A stretch of 23,207 bases of DNA from CAZLMF01 sp964560565 (GTDB lineage: Bacteria; Bacillota; Clostridia; Oscillospirales; Ruminococcaceae), in assembly GCA_964560565.1 (NCBI GenBank), contig CAZLMF010000019.1, positions 1 to 23,207 of the forward strand, read 5' to 3'. The stretch's first letter is position 1. Each line of letters opens with the position of its first letter. The notes beneath the pieces were generated by a model. It saw only the letters and a list, made by a program, of their open reading frames with translations. It had not been told where the DNA came from and did not search any database. Below, piece after piece: positions 1 to 6,778 of the stretch. A program made the position numbers and the translations under genes.

Positions 1-30
1 CCTGCGGCTTTTTCTTTTGCCTAAACTTTT

Positions 31-279
31 CTACAATAAAATACTTGCCACAAGCATTGCAACCCCAGGTACACCAAGGATAAGCGCCACAAAGGTGGTA
101 AAAACATTCACAGGCAGCACAAGTCCAAACCAGCTGCCCACAAATCCCACTAAAAAAAGTGTCGCTGCACCGCTTAGCATGCCAAATAACGCACTTCTCA
201 CAGGCCGTTTAGAGCGCCCATAATACGCAAGCATTATTAGTCCGAGCAAAACGCAAATTATAATAAACGCAGTCCCCAT
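31..279 (-). CDS. bofA: BofA-family pro-sigma-K processing inhibitor-like membrane protein
   Basis: 82-residue, almost wholly hydrophobic protein with two or three membrane segments (about residues 2-20, 29-50 and 58-80). The C-terminal half carries the family pattern NVFTTFVALILGVPGVAML (Asn-x-Phe-Thr, then Leu-Gly-x-Pro-Gly-Val). In Bacillus, BofA holds the SpoIVFB protease inactive in the forespore outer membrane until a sigma-G signal arrives; in clostridia the role is less certain. The start is set by a GGAGGG ribosome site ending 4 nt upstream. It begins 10 nt after the stop of the DUF2508 gene, so the two are co-transcribed, matching the yaaL-bofA order known in Bacillus. The usual upstream partner recR is absent here. 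Confidence 0.85.
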   Translation of the reverse strand: MGTAFIIICVLLGLIMLAYYGRSKRPVRSALFGMLSGAATLFLVGFVGSWFGLVLPVNVFTTFVALILGVPGVAMLVASILL

Positions 280-289
280 AAACCCTCCG

Positions 290-565
290 TTAGAAAGGCT
301 GACAGGTTACGTTACCCTCCTTTGCTTTTTGCAGCAAATGGCGATACCTTGCCTTTGTCGCAAGCTCATCGTATATGATGGCTTCAACCAAGTCAGGATC
401 GCTCACCAGCTCAAATTCTGCTCGAATTTGCTCGAGCCTTAGGCAGGTTTCATGTATTTCCTTTGTCAGCTTTTCACTCTCTAGTTTTGCGGTCTTTTCA
501 GCCGCGCGATCCTTCCCGGCAATTGCACTTAAAACTGTGCCCAGTCCAAGAATACCCTCCATCAT
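290..565 (-). CDS. DUF2508 (YaaL-like) small coiled-coil protein
   Basis: 91-residue (or 90-residue) protein, mostly charged helix after a short hydrophobic N-terminus. Residues about 20-55 look like a coiled coil rich in Lys/Glu/Leu, followed by a conserved-looking segment with SDPDLVEAIIYDELATKARY. This, with its position directly before bofA, matches the DUF2508 family (B. subtilis YaaL, between recR and bofA). No biochemical function is established. The gene starts with two ATGs in tandem (565 and 562). An AGGGTG ribosome site lies 2 nt before the first and 5 nt before the second, so the second is the likelier start. It is transcribed with bofA; no clear sigma-A promoter is seen upstream, which would fit a sporulation sigma factor. 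Confidence 0.8.
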   Translation of the reverse strand: MMEGILGLGTVLSAIAGKDRAAEKTAKLESEKLTKEIHETCLRLEQIRAEFELVSDPDLVEAIIYDELATKARYRHLLQKAKEGNVTCQPF

Positions 566-658
566 ATCACCCTACTAACATAATTTATATTAAAATTATG
601 GACAAATATTACACTTCTATACAATATTATATTCATTTACTTACTGATTAAATCATAA

Positions 659-687
659 TTTTGGGCAATACTACTGTTAAGTATAAT
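659..687 (+). promoter_or_regulatory. Candidate promoter of the four-cysteine protein gene
   Basis: A perfect TATAAT at 682-687 is preceded at 17 bp by a weak -35 (TTTTGG, 659-664). A better -35 hexamer, TTGGGC (661-666), sits only 15 bp away. It lies 27 bp before the ATG of the gene at 714. The -10 is convincing; the -35 is weak. Confidence 0.45.
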
Positions 688-713
688 ATTGATTGCAACG
701 AGGAGAGGTAACT

Positions 714-1019
714 ATGGAAAATAATAAGTATAAATATATATATGAAAGATATTGCCCCGATATTTCTCAAAGAATTACCGTTGAAGAAGATGTTGACGAG
801 GACGGGCATATTGAAGCAAGGTGTCATAATTATCCCCAGTGTAAGGGTTTGCATGGCAGCTGCACAAACTCCATGCTTAATATGGACTATTCTTATCCCG
901 GTATGCTTGCACAAACGAACTTCTATGGCCCGCCAATAGCGGCATCACAAGGAGTGCCAATCGGCATAAAATCATACGAAGATGTAATTCCTCCCACAAG
1001 GGACAATGTGTCCACCTAG
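714..1019 (+). CDS. Small four-cysteine hypothetical protein
   Basis: 101 residues from the ATG at 714, chosen because AGGAGAGG (701-708) lies 5 nt upstream; a TTG 21 nt earlier would put the ribosome site inside the gene. The N-terminal half is acidic and holds four cysteines (C14, C37, C43, C50) in the order YCP, RCHN, QCKG, SCTN, a spacing that suggests a small zinc ribbon or knuckle. The C-terminal half is Pro/Gly-rich and looks unstructured. There is no signal peptide or membrane segment. I do not recognise a named family. The gene stands alone between its own promoter and a strong terminator, divergent from DUF2508-bofA. Metal binding is an inference from cysteine spacing only. Confidence 0.7.
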   Translation: MENNKYKYIYERYCPDISQRITVEEDVDEDGHIEARCHNYPQCKGLHGSCTNSMLNMDYSYPGMLAQTNFYGPPIAASQGVPIGIKSYEDVIPPTRDNVST

Positions 1020-1028
1020 AACAAAAAA

Positions 1029-1055
1029 ACTCCCTGCTAGTGCAGGGAGTTTTTT
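1029..1055. terminator. Bidirectional Rho-independent terminator
   Basis: A 9-bp perfect stem ACTCCCTGC / GCAGGGAGT with loop TAGT is followed by six T on the plus strand and preceded by seven A (1023-1029), so it can stop both the small plus-strand gene and the convergent ABC operon. Confidence 0.93.
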
Positions 1056-1060
1056 CTATT

Positions 1061-2851
1061 TTATTGATTTACTGAGCCTTCAAATTGTGAGTAGTAAAGC
1101 TGTGAGTAAAAACCGCCATTATTTAACAGGTCCTTATGTACGCCTTGTTCAACAATTTCACCGTCCTTAACCACAAGGATTGTATCCGCATTTTGAATTG
1201 TAGACAAGCGGTGGGCGATGACAAAGCAGGTTTTATCTTTCATTAGGTTTCGCATGGCATGCTGAATTTGAAGCTCCGTTGCGGTGTCAACATTGGAGGT
1301 TGCCTCATCAAGAATAAGCATATTAGCGTCAAGGAGCATTGCCCTTGCAATGGTCATGAGCTGCCTTTGTCCTTGTGAGATATTTACACCGTTTTCGCTA
1401 AGCACTGTATCATAGCCATTTGGTAGCTGCATTATATAGTTATGCAGTTTTGCAGCCTTTGCGACTTCAATGACATCCTCCATGGTTGCGTCTGCTTTTC
1501 CGTAGGCGATATTATCATATACAGTTCCGCTAAAAAGCCATGTTTCCTGCAATACCATTGCATAGGATAGCCGCAGACTTTTGCGTGTACATAGCTTAAT
1601 GTCGTTGTCATCTAGGGCAATTCTGCCGCTATTGGGGTCGTAGAAGCGCATGAGCAGGTTAATAAGCGTAGTTTTCCCTGCGCCTGTAGGGCCTGCAATG
1701 GCAACAAGCTTGCCAGGCTGGGCATGAAGGCTCAAATTCTTAATGATTGTAATGCCCTTTACATAGCCAAACTCAACATTTTCAAGCTTAACGTCGCCTT
1801 GAATATTTTCAAGCACCGTTGCATTGGGCGCATCGGCGGATTCTGACGGCTCATCTATTAGGCGGAACACCCTTTCCGCCGCTGACATTGCTGATTGCAG
1901 CTCGCTTATAATGTTTGCAAGCTCGTTTATAGGGCCTGAAAACTTTCTGGAGTACAACACAAAGGATGAAACGTTACCTATGCTCAGATAACCGAACATA
2001 TATAGTGCTGCCCCGAAAATGCTTATCAGCGAAAGGGAAAGGTTGTTGATAAATCCCACTGACGGCCCAACCATACTGCCGTAATAATCGGCATTGTAGA
2101 AGGCATTGACAGCCTCCTCGTTTCGCTCATCAAAGCGCTCAATCATGATTTCCTCACTGCGGTATGCCTTGACGGTTTTCTGACCTGTTATAATCTCCTC
2201 CGCATAGCCGTTGAGTTCACCGAGCTTTGCGGAACGCTTGCGAAACAGGGGACGAATTCTGCCTGCGCTATAGCGAGTGAAAGCAATGGAAATAGGAATA
2301 GTCACCACAAACACAAGCACCAGAATAGGGGAGATATAAATCATCATCGCAAGGGAGCCTGTAACGGTAATAGCGCTTGTGCAGATTTGCAGCAGGTCAT
2401 TTGAAAGCGATGCGCTTATGGTGTCTATATCGTAGGTAATACGGCTGATAATATCGCCGTGGGGATGGGTGTCAAAGTAGCTTACAGGCATATCGGCAAG
2501 CTTTTCAAAGACATCTTTTCGCAGGTTGAATCCGATTTTCTGACTTAGGTTTATCATCAGCACAGACAGCAGATAGGACATAACCGAAGACGCTATATAA
2601 AATATCAGCATAAGCCCGCAGTAGTAGAAAACACGCTCGAATAAAACTGCGCCCTTGCCAGGGTCGATAGCGTCAATAGCTCGTCCGGATAGCATCGGGC
2701 CTAGCAGTGCAAATAAGTTGCTTAAAAGGGTCAGCACTAAAGCAAGCAGCAACAGCCACTTATACTTATAAAGGTATTTCCAAATCCTTGAAAGGGTCTT
2801 TTGGCTGAACTTTGGTTTTACTTGTTCGTTTGCATTTGATTTTGCCTTCAT
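1061..2851 (-). CDS. Heterodimeric ABC exporter subunit with the catalytic (consensus) Walker site
   Basis: 596 residues: an ABC type 1 transmembrane domain with six helices (about 30-325), then a nucleotide-binding domain (about 350-590). The NBD has Walker A GPTGAGKT (387-394), Q-loop Gln435, Walker B MLILDE with the catalytic Glu516, and H-loop His547. Its signature motif is ISQGQ (491-495) rather than LSGGQ. Combined with the partner's defects, this is the pattern of TM287/TM288 and BmrC/BmrD type heterodimers: this subunit supplies the active Walker A/B, while its altered signature faces the partner's degenerate site. The ATG overlaps the partner's stop by 4 nt (ATGA), implying translational coupling. 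Likely role is ATP-driven export of drugs or amphiphiles across the cytoplasmic membrane; the substrate cannot be read from sequence. Confidence 0.95.
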   Translation of the reverse strand: MKAKSNANEQVKPKFSQKTLSRIWKYLYKYKWLLLLALVLTLLSNLFALLGPMLSGRAIDAIDPGKGAVLFERVFYYCGLMLIFYIASSVMSYLLSVLMINLSQKIGFNLRKDVFEKLADMPVSYFDTHPHGDIISRITYDIDTISASLSNDLLQICTSAITVTGSLAMMIYISPILVLVFVVTIPISIAFTRYSAGRIRPLFRKRSAKLGELNGYAEEIITGQKTVKAYRSEEIMIERFDERNEEAVNAFYNADYYGSMVGPSVGFINNLSLSLISIFGAALYMFGYLSIGNVSSFVLYSRKFSGPINELANIISELQSAMSAAERVFRLIDEPSESADAPNATVLENIQGDVKLENVEFGYVKGITIIKNLSLHAQPGKLVAIAGPTGAGKTTLINLLMRFYDPNSGRIALDDNDIKLCTRKSLRLSYAMVLQETWLFSGTVYDNIAYGKADATMEDVIEVAKAAKLHNYIMQLPNGYDTVLSENGVNISQGQRQLMTIARAMLLDANMLILDEATSNVDTATELQIQHAMRNLMKDKTCFVIAHRLSTIQNADTILVVKDGEIVEQGVHKDLLNNGGFYSQLYYSQFEGSVNQ

Positions 2852-4557
2852 TTTGCCCCTCCCATCTGTATATCATTGATTTCACAGTATTCGGGGCAAT
2901 CTCTCAGCAGCTCCTCATGAGTGCCGTAGCCTATGGTTTTTCCTTCGTCAAGCATTAAAATTCTATTGCAATGAGCAATGGAGCTTATACGCTGTGCAAC
3001 TATTATTGTAGTTGTGTCATTATAGTTGCTGCTGATAGCTTTTCTAAGCTGTGCATCGGTTTTGTAGTCAAGGGCGCTTGAGGAGTCGTCAAGGATAAGT
3101 ATCTCTGGGTCTCCTGCAAGGGCGCGCGATATAAGCACACGCTGTCTTTGCCCACCGCTTAGGTTAGAGCCTCGAATACTTAGCTCATGCTCGTAGTTAT
3201 CTGTTAGTGAGTCTATAAACTCGCCTGCTTGCGCATTTTTAGAGGAGCTGAAAACGTCCTCATCGGCAATATCCCTGCCAAGTCTGATATTTTCCGCTAT
3301 TGTATCCGCAAAGATGACATCATCTTGAAACACTATCCCAAACTTTCTATGAAGCTCATCCAAGGGAATACTGCGGATATTGTGGCCGCCTATGCGGATT
3401 ATACCGCTATCGGAGTCATAAAAGCGCATAGCAAGCTTGACAATGCTCGACTTGCCACTGCCTGTTGCACCTATTATGCCAAGGGATTGCCCTTGTCTGA
3501 GCGAAAAGCTTACATTCGTGAGGTTGTCTTGATTTTTATGGTAGGAAAAAGACACATTCTCAAAAGTGAGATGATAGGGGCTTTCCACATAATCCTCAGG
3601 GATTACCTCTAAATCATTAGGCGCATTAAGCACCTCCGCAATTCTCTTATAGGACGCACTACCCTTTGAAAAGACCACAAAAACTCGAGTAATTGAAAGC
3701 ATAGCGTTAAGTATAATCGTGAAGTAGGTCATAAAGGCAATGATTTTACCGGGCTGTGTAAGTCCACTATTTACTCTAAATGCACCCACGAGTACCACAA
3801 GTGTAAGCCCCGTATTAAGGAGAAGATTCATCATCGGGTTTGTGATTGCCATTGTCATTGACGCCTTTTTATCGGTTTTAACCACCTCGTTATTTATGCC
3901 CTCAAACCTTTTCTTCTCATATGGTGTCTTTGACATAGCCTTTATAATACGAATACCAGTAATATTTTCTCTGACAACTGAAATGAGCTTATCTACTGTT
4001 TTTTGTAACCCCTGATAAAGCGGAATTCCCTTTTTGGAAACCAAATAAACTACAATAGTAATAAAGGGCAAAATCGCCAGCAAAACAAGGGTAAGAACAG
4101 GGTCAAGTGTAAGGGTGATTAGAATTCCGCCGATAAGTAAAATCGGCGCACGCACTCCTATCCTTTGCGTCATCCCCACAACATGGTGGACATTGTAGGT
4201 GTCCGAGGTAAGCCTTGACTCAAGGGAGGAAACGGAAAAGTTATCCACTTGAGCGCAGGAGAGGTAGGAGATTTTCTTAAACAAATCATGCCTTATACTG
4301 CGTGTTGTAGAGCGTGCAACCCTAGATGCCATGCGGTTTGCGTTAATATTTGTCACCAGTGCAAGCCCCGAGCAAACAAGCATTGCCCCGCCCCACAGGA
4401 ATATTTGCCCCATATCCCCAAGGGGGACAACATCATCTATAATATGCGACAAAAACCAAGGGATAAGCAAGTCCATTATTGTGCCAATAAATTTTATAGT
4501 AAGCCCCAGCGCCATCATGCCATAGTGGGGCTTTAGGTAAGAGGTGATTTTGGTCAT
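2848..4557 (-). CDS. Heterodimeric ABC exporter subunit with a degenerate ATP site
   Basis: 569 residues: six-helix ABC type 1 transmembrane domain (about 10-300) and an NBD (about 328-560). Walker A GATGSGKS (363-370), Q-loop Gln411 and a canonical signature LSGGQ (466-470) are intact. However, the catalytic Glu after Walker B is Asp (LDDSSSALD, Asp491) and the H-loop His is Gln (AQRIS, Gln522). These two changes mark the non-hydrolysing half of heterodimeric exporters such as TM287/288. Its intact signature completes the active site carried by the 596-residue partner. The start ATG shares one base with the marR stop (TAATG) and the stop overlaps the next ATG, so all three genes form one tightly coupled operon. 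Confidence 0.95.
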   Translation of the reverse strand: MTKITSYLKPHYGMMALGLTIKFIGTIMDLLIPWFLSHIIDDVVPLGDMGQIFLWGGAMLVCSGLALVTNINANRMASRVARSTTRSIRHDLFKKISYLSCAQVDNFSVSSLESRLTSDTYNVHHVVGMTQRIGVRAPILLIGGILITLTLDPVLTLVLLAILPFITIVVYLVSKKGIPLYQGLQKTVDKLISVVRENITGIRIIKAMSKTPYEKKRFEGINNEVVKTDKKASMTMAITNPMMNLLLNTGLTLVVLVGAFRVNSGLTQPGKIIAFMTYFTIILNAMLSITRVFVVFSKGSASYKRIAEVLNAPNDLEVIPEDYVESPYHLTFENVSFSYHKNQDNLTNVSFSLRQGQSLGIIGATGSGKSSIVKLAMRFYDSDSGIIRIGGHNIRSIPLDELHRKFGIVFQDDVIFADTIAENIRLGRDIADEDVFSSSKNAQAGEFIDSLTDNYEHELSIRGSNLSGGQRQRVLISRALAGDPEILILDDSSSALDYKTDAQLRKAISSNYNDTTTIIVAQRISSIAHCNRILMLDEGKTIGYGTHEELLRDCPEYCEINDIQMGGAK

Positions 4558-5012
4558 TATGGTAGCAAGTCCTTCCTGTTAATCGGTGTTGTGGCGGCAA
4601 GGGCAATGGACTTATCCAGCACTATGCAAAGCATTGAGGTTAGAGCATCTTGCTCCTCCTGCGTAAAGCCATCGAGCAGTGCGACATTGAGCTCCCTAAG
4701 TATTTCTCGCACCTTAGGCAGGGTGTCTAAAGCACGCTGTGTAGGGAATACCCTTAGCTGTCGCTTGTCGCACTCATCGGCTATACGAGTGATAAAGCCG
4801 CTTTTTTCTAAAGCCGCAAGTTGCCTTGCAACACTACTTTTATTAACGTAAATTTGCCCTGCAAGCTGTTCCTGTGAAACTCCGGGGTTTCGGCAAATAT
4901 TAAGTATGTATATATGTTGTGCGCCTGTAAGACCGAACTCCTTCATGCGGTCATTGCGGTACAGCTCCGCTAAGCGAGAAATACGGCTAATATACTTCAT
5001 AAGAGGCTCCAT
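4557..5012 (-). CDS. MarR-family transcriptional regulator of the ABC exporter operon
   Basis: 151 residues from the ATG at 5012, which has AAGGATG upstream at good spacing; a 31-residue upstream extension is rejected because it would run through the operator and the -10 element. The winged helix-turn-helix has recognition helix NKSSVARQLAALEKSGFI (57-74) and the MarR wing with DKRQ (about 82-85). The C-terminal helices would form the dimer interface. As the first gene of a marR-ABC-ABC operon behind a promoter with palindromic sites just downstream of -10, it is most likely an autorepressor released by a ligand exported by the transporter. Autorepression is inferred from site position. Confidence 0.93.
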   Translation of the reverse strand: MEPLMKYISRISRLAELYRNDRMKEFGLTGAQHIYILNICRNPGVSQEQLAGQIYVNKSSVARQLAALEKSGFITRIADECDKRQLRVFPTQRALDTLPKVREILRELNVALLDGFTQEEQDALTSMLCIVLDKSIALAATTPINRKDLLP

Positions 5013-5040
5013 ATTACGACATCCTTTCTTTATGGAATTT

Positions 5041-5069
5041 GTTGCATACGCAATTGTTGCGCACGCAAC
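5041..5069. promoter_or_regulatory. Tandem palindromic operator, probable MarR binding sites
   Basis: Two 14-bp palindromes of the form GTTGC(A/G)NNCGCAA(C/T) lie side by side: GTTGCATACGCAAT (5041-5054) and GTTGCGCACGCAAC (5056-5069, perfect 6-bp arms). Their centres are 15 bp apart. They occupy roughly +6 to +35 of the marR transcript, where bound repressor would block promoter clearance. Confidence 0.8.
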
Positions 5070-5081
5070 GATGCTCCAGTA

Positions 5082-5110
5082 ATTATAGCAAATGAAAGTT
5101 TCCAAGTCAA
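5082..5110 (-). promoter_or_regulatory. Sigma-A promoter of the marR-ABC-ABC operon
   Basis: Reading the minus strand, TTGACT (5110-5105), a 17-bp spacer and a perfect TATAAT (5087-5082). The expected transcription start is about 5075, just before the tandem palindromes. Confidence 0.88.
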
Positions 5111-5340
5111 GGTGAAAACAGCCTTAATTAAGTCTAATAGTGGCTTTAAATATGAATATTCGGTTACATTCTGTGGGTAGCGAGCGGAAATCACTTTTGG
5201 CAATAAGTACAAAAAAAGCAACGCAACAGAACTATACTGCGAGTATAAACCTCGTATTTCGACTTGAAATATTATGTTTTGTATATTTGAAAAGACACCC
5301 CTTTGTGAAATGTGTACAAAAACAAGCCCTCAAAACAAGG
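5111..5340. other. AT-rich intergenic stretch without a gene
   Basis: The gene-free region between the marR start and the yabE-like start spans 5013-5461. The 230 bp not covered by promoters, operators or leader hold no credible reading frame with a ribosome site. The only structure I see is a 15-bp inverted repeat TATACT-GCG-AGTATA (5233-5247) and an isolated CGCAAC (5222-5227) that resembles one half of the MarR palindromes. Confidence 0.6.
5233..5247. repeat. Short perfect inverted repeat, possible operator
   Basis: TATACT and AGTATA arms of 6 bp around GCG. It lies about 95 bp upstream of the yabE-like -35 box. No regulator is encoded next to it other than MarR, whose sites look different, so its role is open. 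Confidence 0.35.
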
Positions 5341-5369
5341 TTGACATTTGCATATATGTAGAATATAAT
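5341..5369 (+). promoter_or_regulatory. Perfect consensus sigma-A promoter of the yabE-like gene
   Basis: TTGACA (5341-5346), 17-bp spacer, TATAAT (5364-5369). The start site would be about 5376, giving a leader of roughly 86 nt. A consensus promoter implies high constitutive expression unless repressed. Confidence 0.9.
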
Positions 5370-5461
5370 AGCTACAAATTGGTTACAACGTGGAAACGGA
5401 AGGGTTACAAAGCCGTAAAGACCGCAGTATAAAGACCATTTTTATTTACAAAGGAGCTGTT

Positions 5462-6700
5462 ATGATACCAACAATTAACACGCAGCGTATCAAGCTGATT
5501 CTTAGGAAGTATAAAACAAGCTTATTGCTAACAGGAGTTCTATCAGTAGCAATGCTAATCTTTCTAACGGGAATAGTTGTATTTACGCATGCGGTATATG
5601 TTTATGACGGGGAAAAAGTAGGATATTACTTTACTATGCTTGATGACCCGCATGAAATTCTTGAGGAGAATGGATATGTCCTTGAGGAAAATGATGAGGT
5701 TGAAGCCTCGGATTTCCTTTTCTCCACTGCAAACATTACCATTAAGAGGGCATTTGATGTCATTGTCTTTGATGAAAGCAAAAAGCAGATAGTGCCAATG
5801 ACTGAGGGAACAGTGCAAGACACCCTCGAAAAATGCGGACTGGGCCTTGGGGAATTTGATGAGATTAACATTCCGCTTGAAAGCCTAGTCGATGAGGAAA
5901 CAGTAGTTGCAATTCAAAGAGCCTTTGATGTGAACATCAATGTTGATGACACCACGAAGGTAGTCCCCATGATTTCAGGTACAGCAGAGCAGGCTATTGC
6001 CGCAGCAGGAGTATTCCTCTCCGCTGATGATATAGTAAGCGCCGAGCTTAAATCTGAAGTACAGCCAGATATGGAAATCACAATTAACCGCGTTGTATAC
6101 AATAATGAACTTACCACCGAGGCAATCCCCTATGAAACTATTAAGAAGTATTTAGGCACAATGGCAAAGGGCGAGCAAAGGATAAACACCCAAGGCAAGG
6201 ACGGCGAAAAGAAGGTTTTAACCCGTCAGACCATTATTGACGGAGTTGTTACTACTGAGGAAGTAATCTCAACTGAAGTTACCGTTAAGCCTGTTGATGA
6301 AGTAATCGACATTGGCACAGCGCTTAACCCGATTATATCCGTTGAAATGCCCGATCATGTGGTGCTTGATGAAAACGGCATCCCCCTAAACTACACTAAG
6401 GTAATCACAGGCAAATCCGCCGCATACACCGCAAGCAAGGGCGCAAAAACTGCAAGCGGCAGGCTTGCAACCATTGGAACAGTTGCGGTAAACCCAAACA
6501 TTATTCCTTACGGAACGGAGCTATATATAGTTTCTACAAACGGTAAACATGTATACGGCTACGCAATTGCAGCGGATACAGGCGTTGCACTAATGGACGG
6601 GCGGATATTGGTTGACCTTTATATGGGTGACAGGGCAAACCACTATGATGACTCATGTAGATGGGGCATTAAAGTAGTAAATGTGTATATTTTAGAATAG
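5462..6700 (+). CDS. yabE: YabE-like cell-wall protein: DUF348 repeats, G5 domain, C-terminal 3D domain
   Basis: 412 residues from the ATG at 5462, with AAGGAGC (5451-5457) upstream. A single N-terminal membrane anchor (about 19-43) is followed by DUF348 ubiquitin-like repeats (about 45-90, 92-148 and 150-208; the second and third share the block IxRAFDV), a G5 domain (about 210-285, with EAIPYETI and GEQRINTQG), and a 3D domain (about 320-412) with the paired Asp motifs ADTG (Asp372) and VDLYMGD (Asp385). This architecture is that of B. subtilis YabE, a proposed muralytic protein related to resuscitation-promoting factors, acting outside the membrane. Here it is monocistronic, not next to ksgA and rnmV as in Bacillus. 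An in-frame GTG at 5390 lacks a ribosome site and is not the start. Wall-lytic activity is inferred from family. Confidence 0.9.
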   Translation: MIPTINTQRIKLILRKYKTSLLLTGVLSVAMLIFLTGIVVFTHAVYVYDGEKVGYYFTMLDDPHEILEENGYVLEENDEVEASDFLFSTANITIKRAFDVIVFDESKKQIVPMTEGTVQDTLEKCGLGLGEFDEINIPLESLVDEETVVAIQRAFDVNINVDDTTKVVPMISGTAEQAIAAAGVFLSADDIVSAELKSEVQPDMEITINRVVYNNELTTEAIPYETIKKYLGTMAKGEQRINTQGKDGEKKVLTRQTIIDGVVTTEEVISTEVTVKPVDEVIDIGTALNPIISVEMPDHVVLDENGIPLNYTKVITGKSAAYTASKGAKTASGRLATIGTVAVNPNIIPYGTELYIVSTNGKHVYGYAIAADTGVALMDGRILVDLYMGDRANHYDDSCRWGIKVVNVYILE

Positions 6701-6716
6701 TTATTACTAAAAGTAT

Positions 6717-6754
6717 AAAAGCGGCATGGTCAAAATTGACCATGCCGCTTTTTT
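6717..6754. terminator. Bidirectional Rho-independent terminator
   Basis: Stem GCGGCATGGTCAA (6721-6733) with TTGACCATGCCGC (6736-6748), flanked by AAAA and TTTTTT. It serves the yabE-like gene on the plus strand and the convergent yfhO-like gene on the minus strand. Confidence 0.93.
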
Positions 6755-6778
6755 CTTGCTTTGGCTAGTGGAAACTAA

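Noticed and set aside
1..30. Possible terminator of the DUF2508-bofA operon at the window edge
   Set aside because: Only one arm-like AAGCCGCAGG (minus strand) is visible before the sequence ends, so pairing cannot be judged.
3229..4536. Plus-strand open frames within the ABC transporter genes (127, 91 and 95 residues)
   Set aside because: They lie antisense to well-conserved ABC domains, lack ribosome sites, and their composition is that of complementary-strand shadow frames.
5381..5425. Resemblance to a c-di-GMP (GEMM-I) riboswitch core: GNRA hairpin followed by a CAAAGCC motif in the yabE leader
   Set aside because: The second helix with its tetraloop receptor and the closing GGGTTACC-like strand are missing, and only about 40 nt remain before the ribosome site. 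Conserved ACGC before AAAGCC is changed.
5390..5461. In-frame GTG extension of the yabE-like protein by 24 residues
   Set aside because: No ribosome site before it, while AAGGAGC sits at ideal distance from ATG 5462, which also begins a normal signal-anchor sequence.
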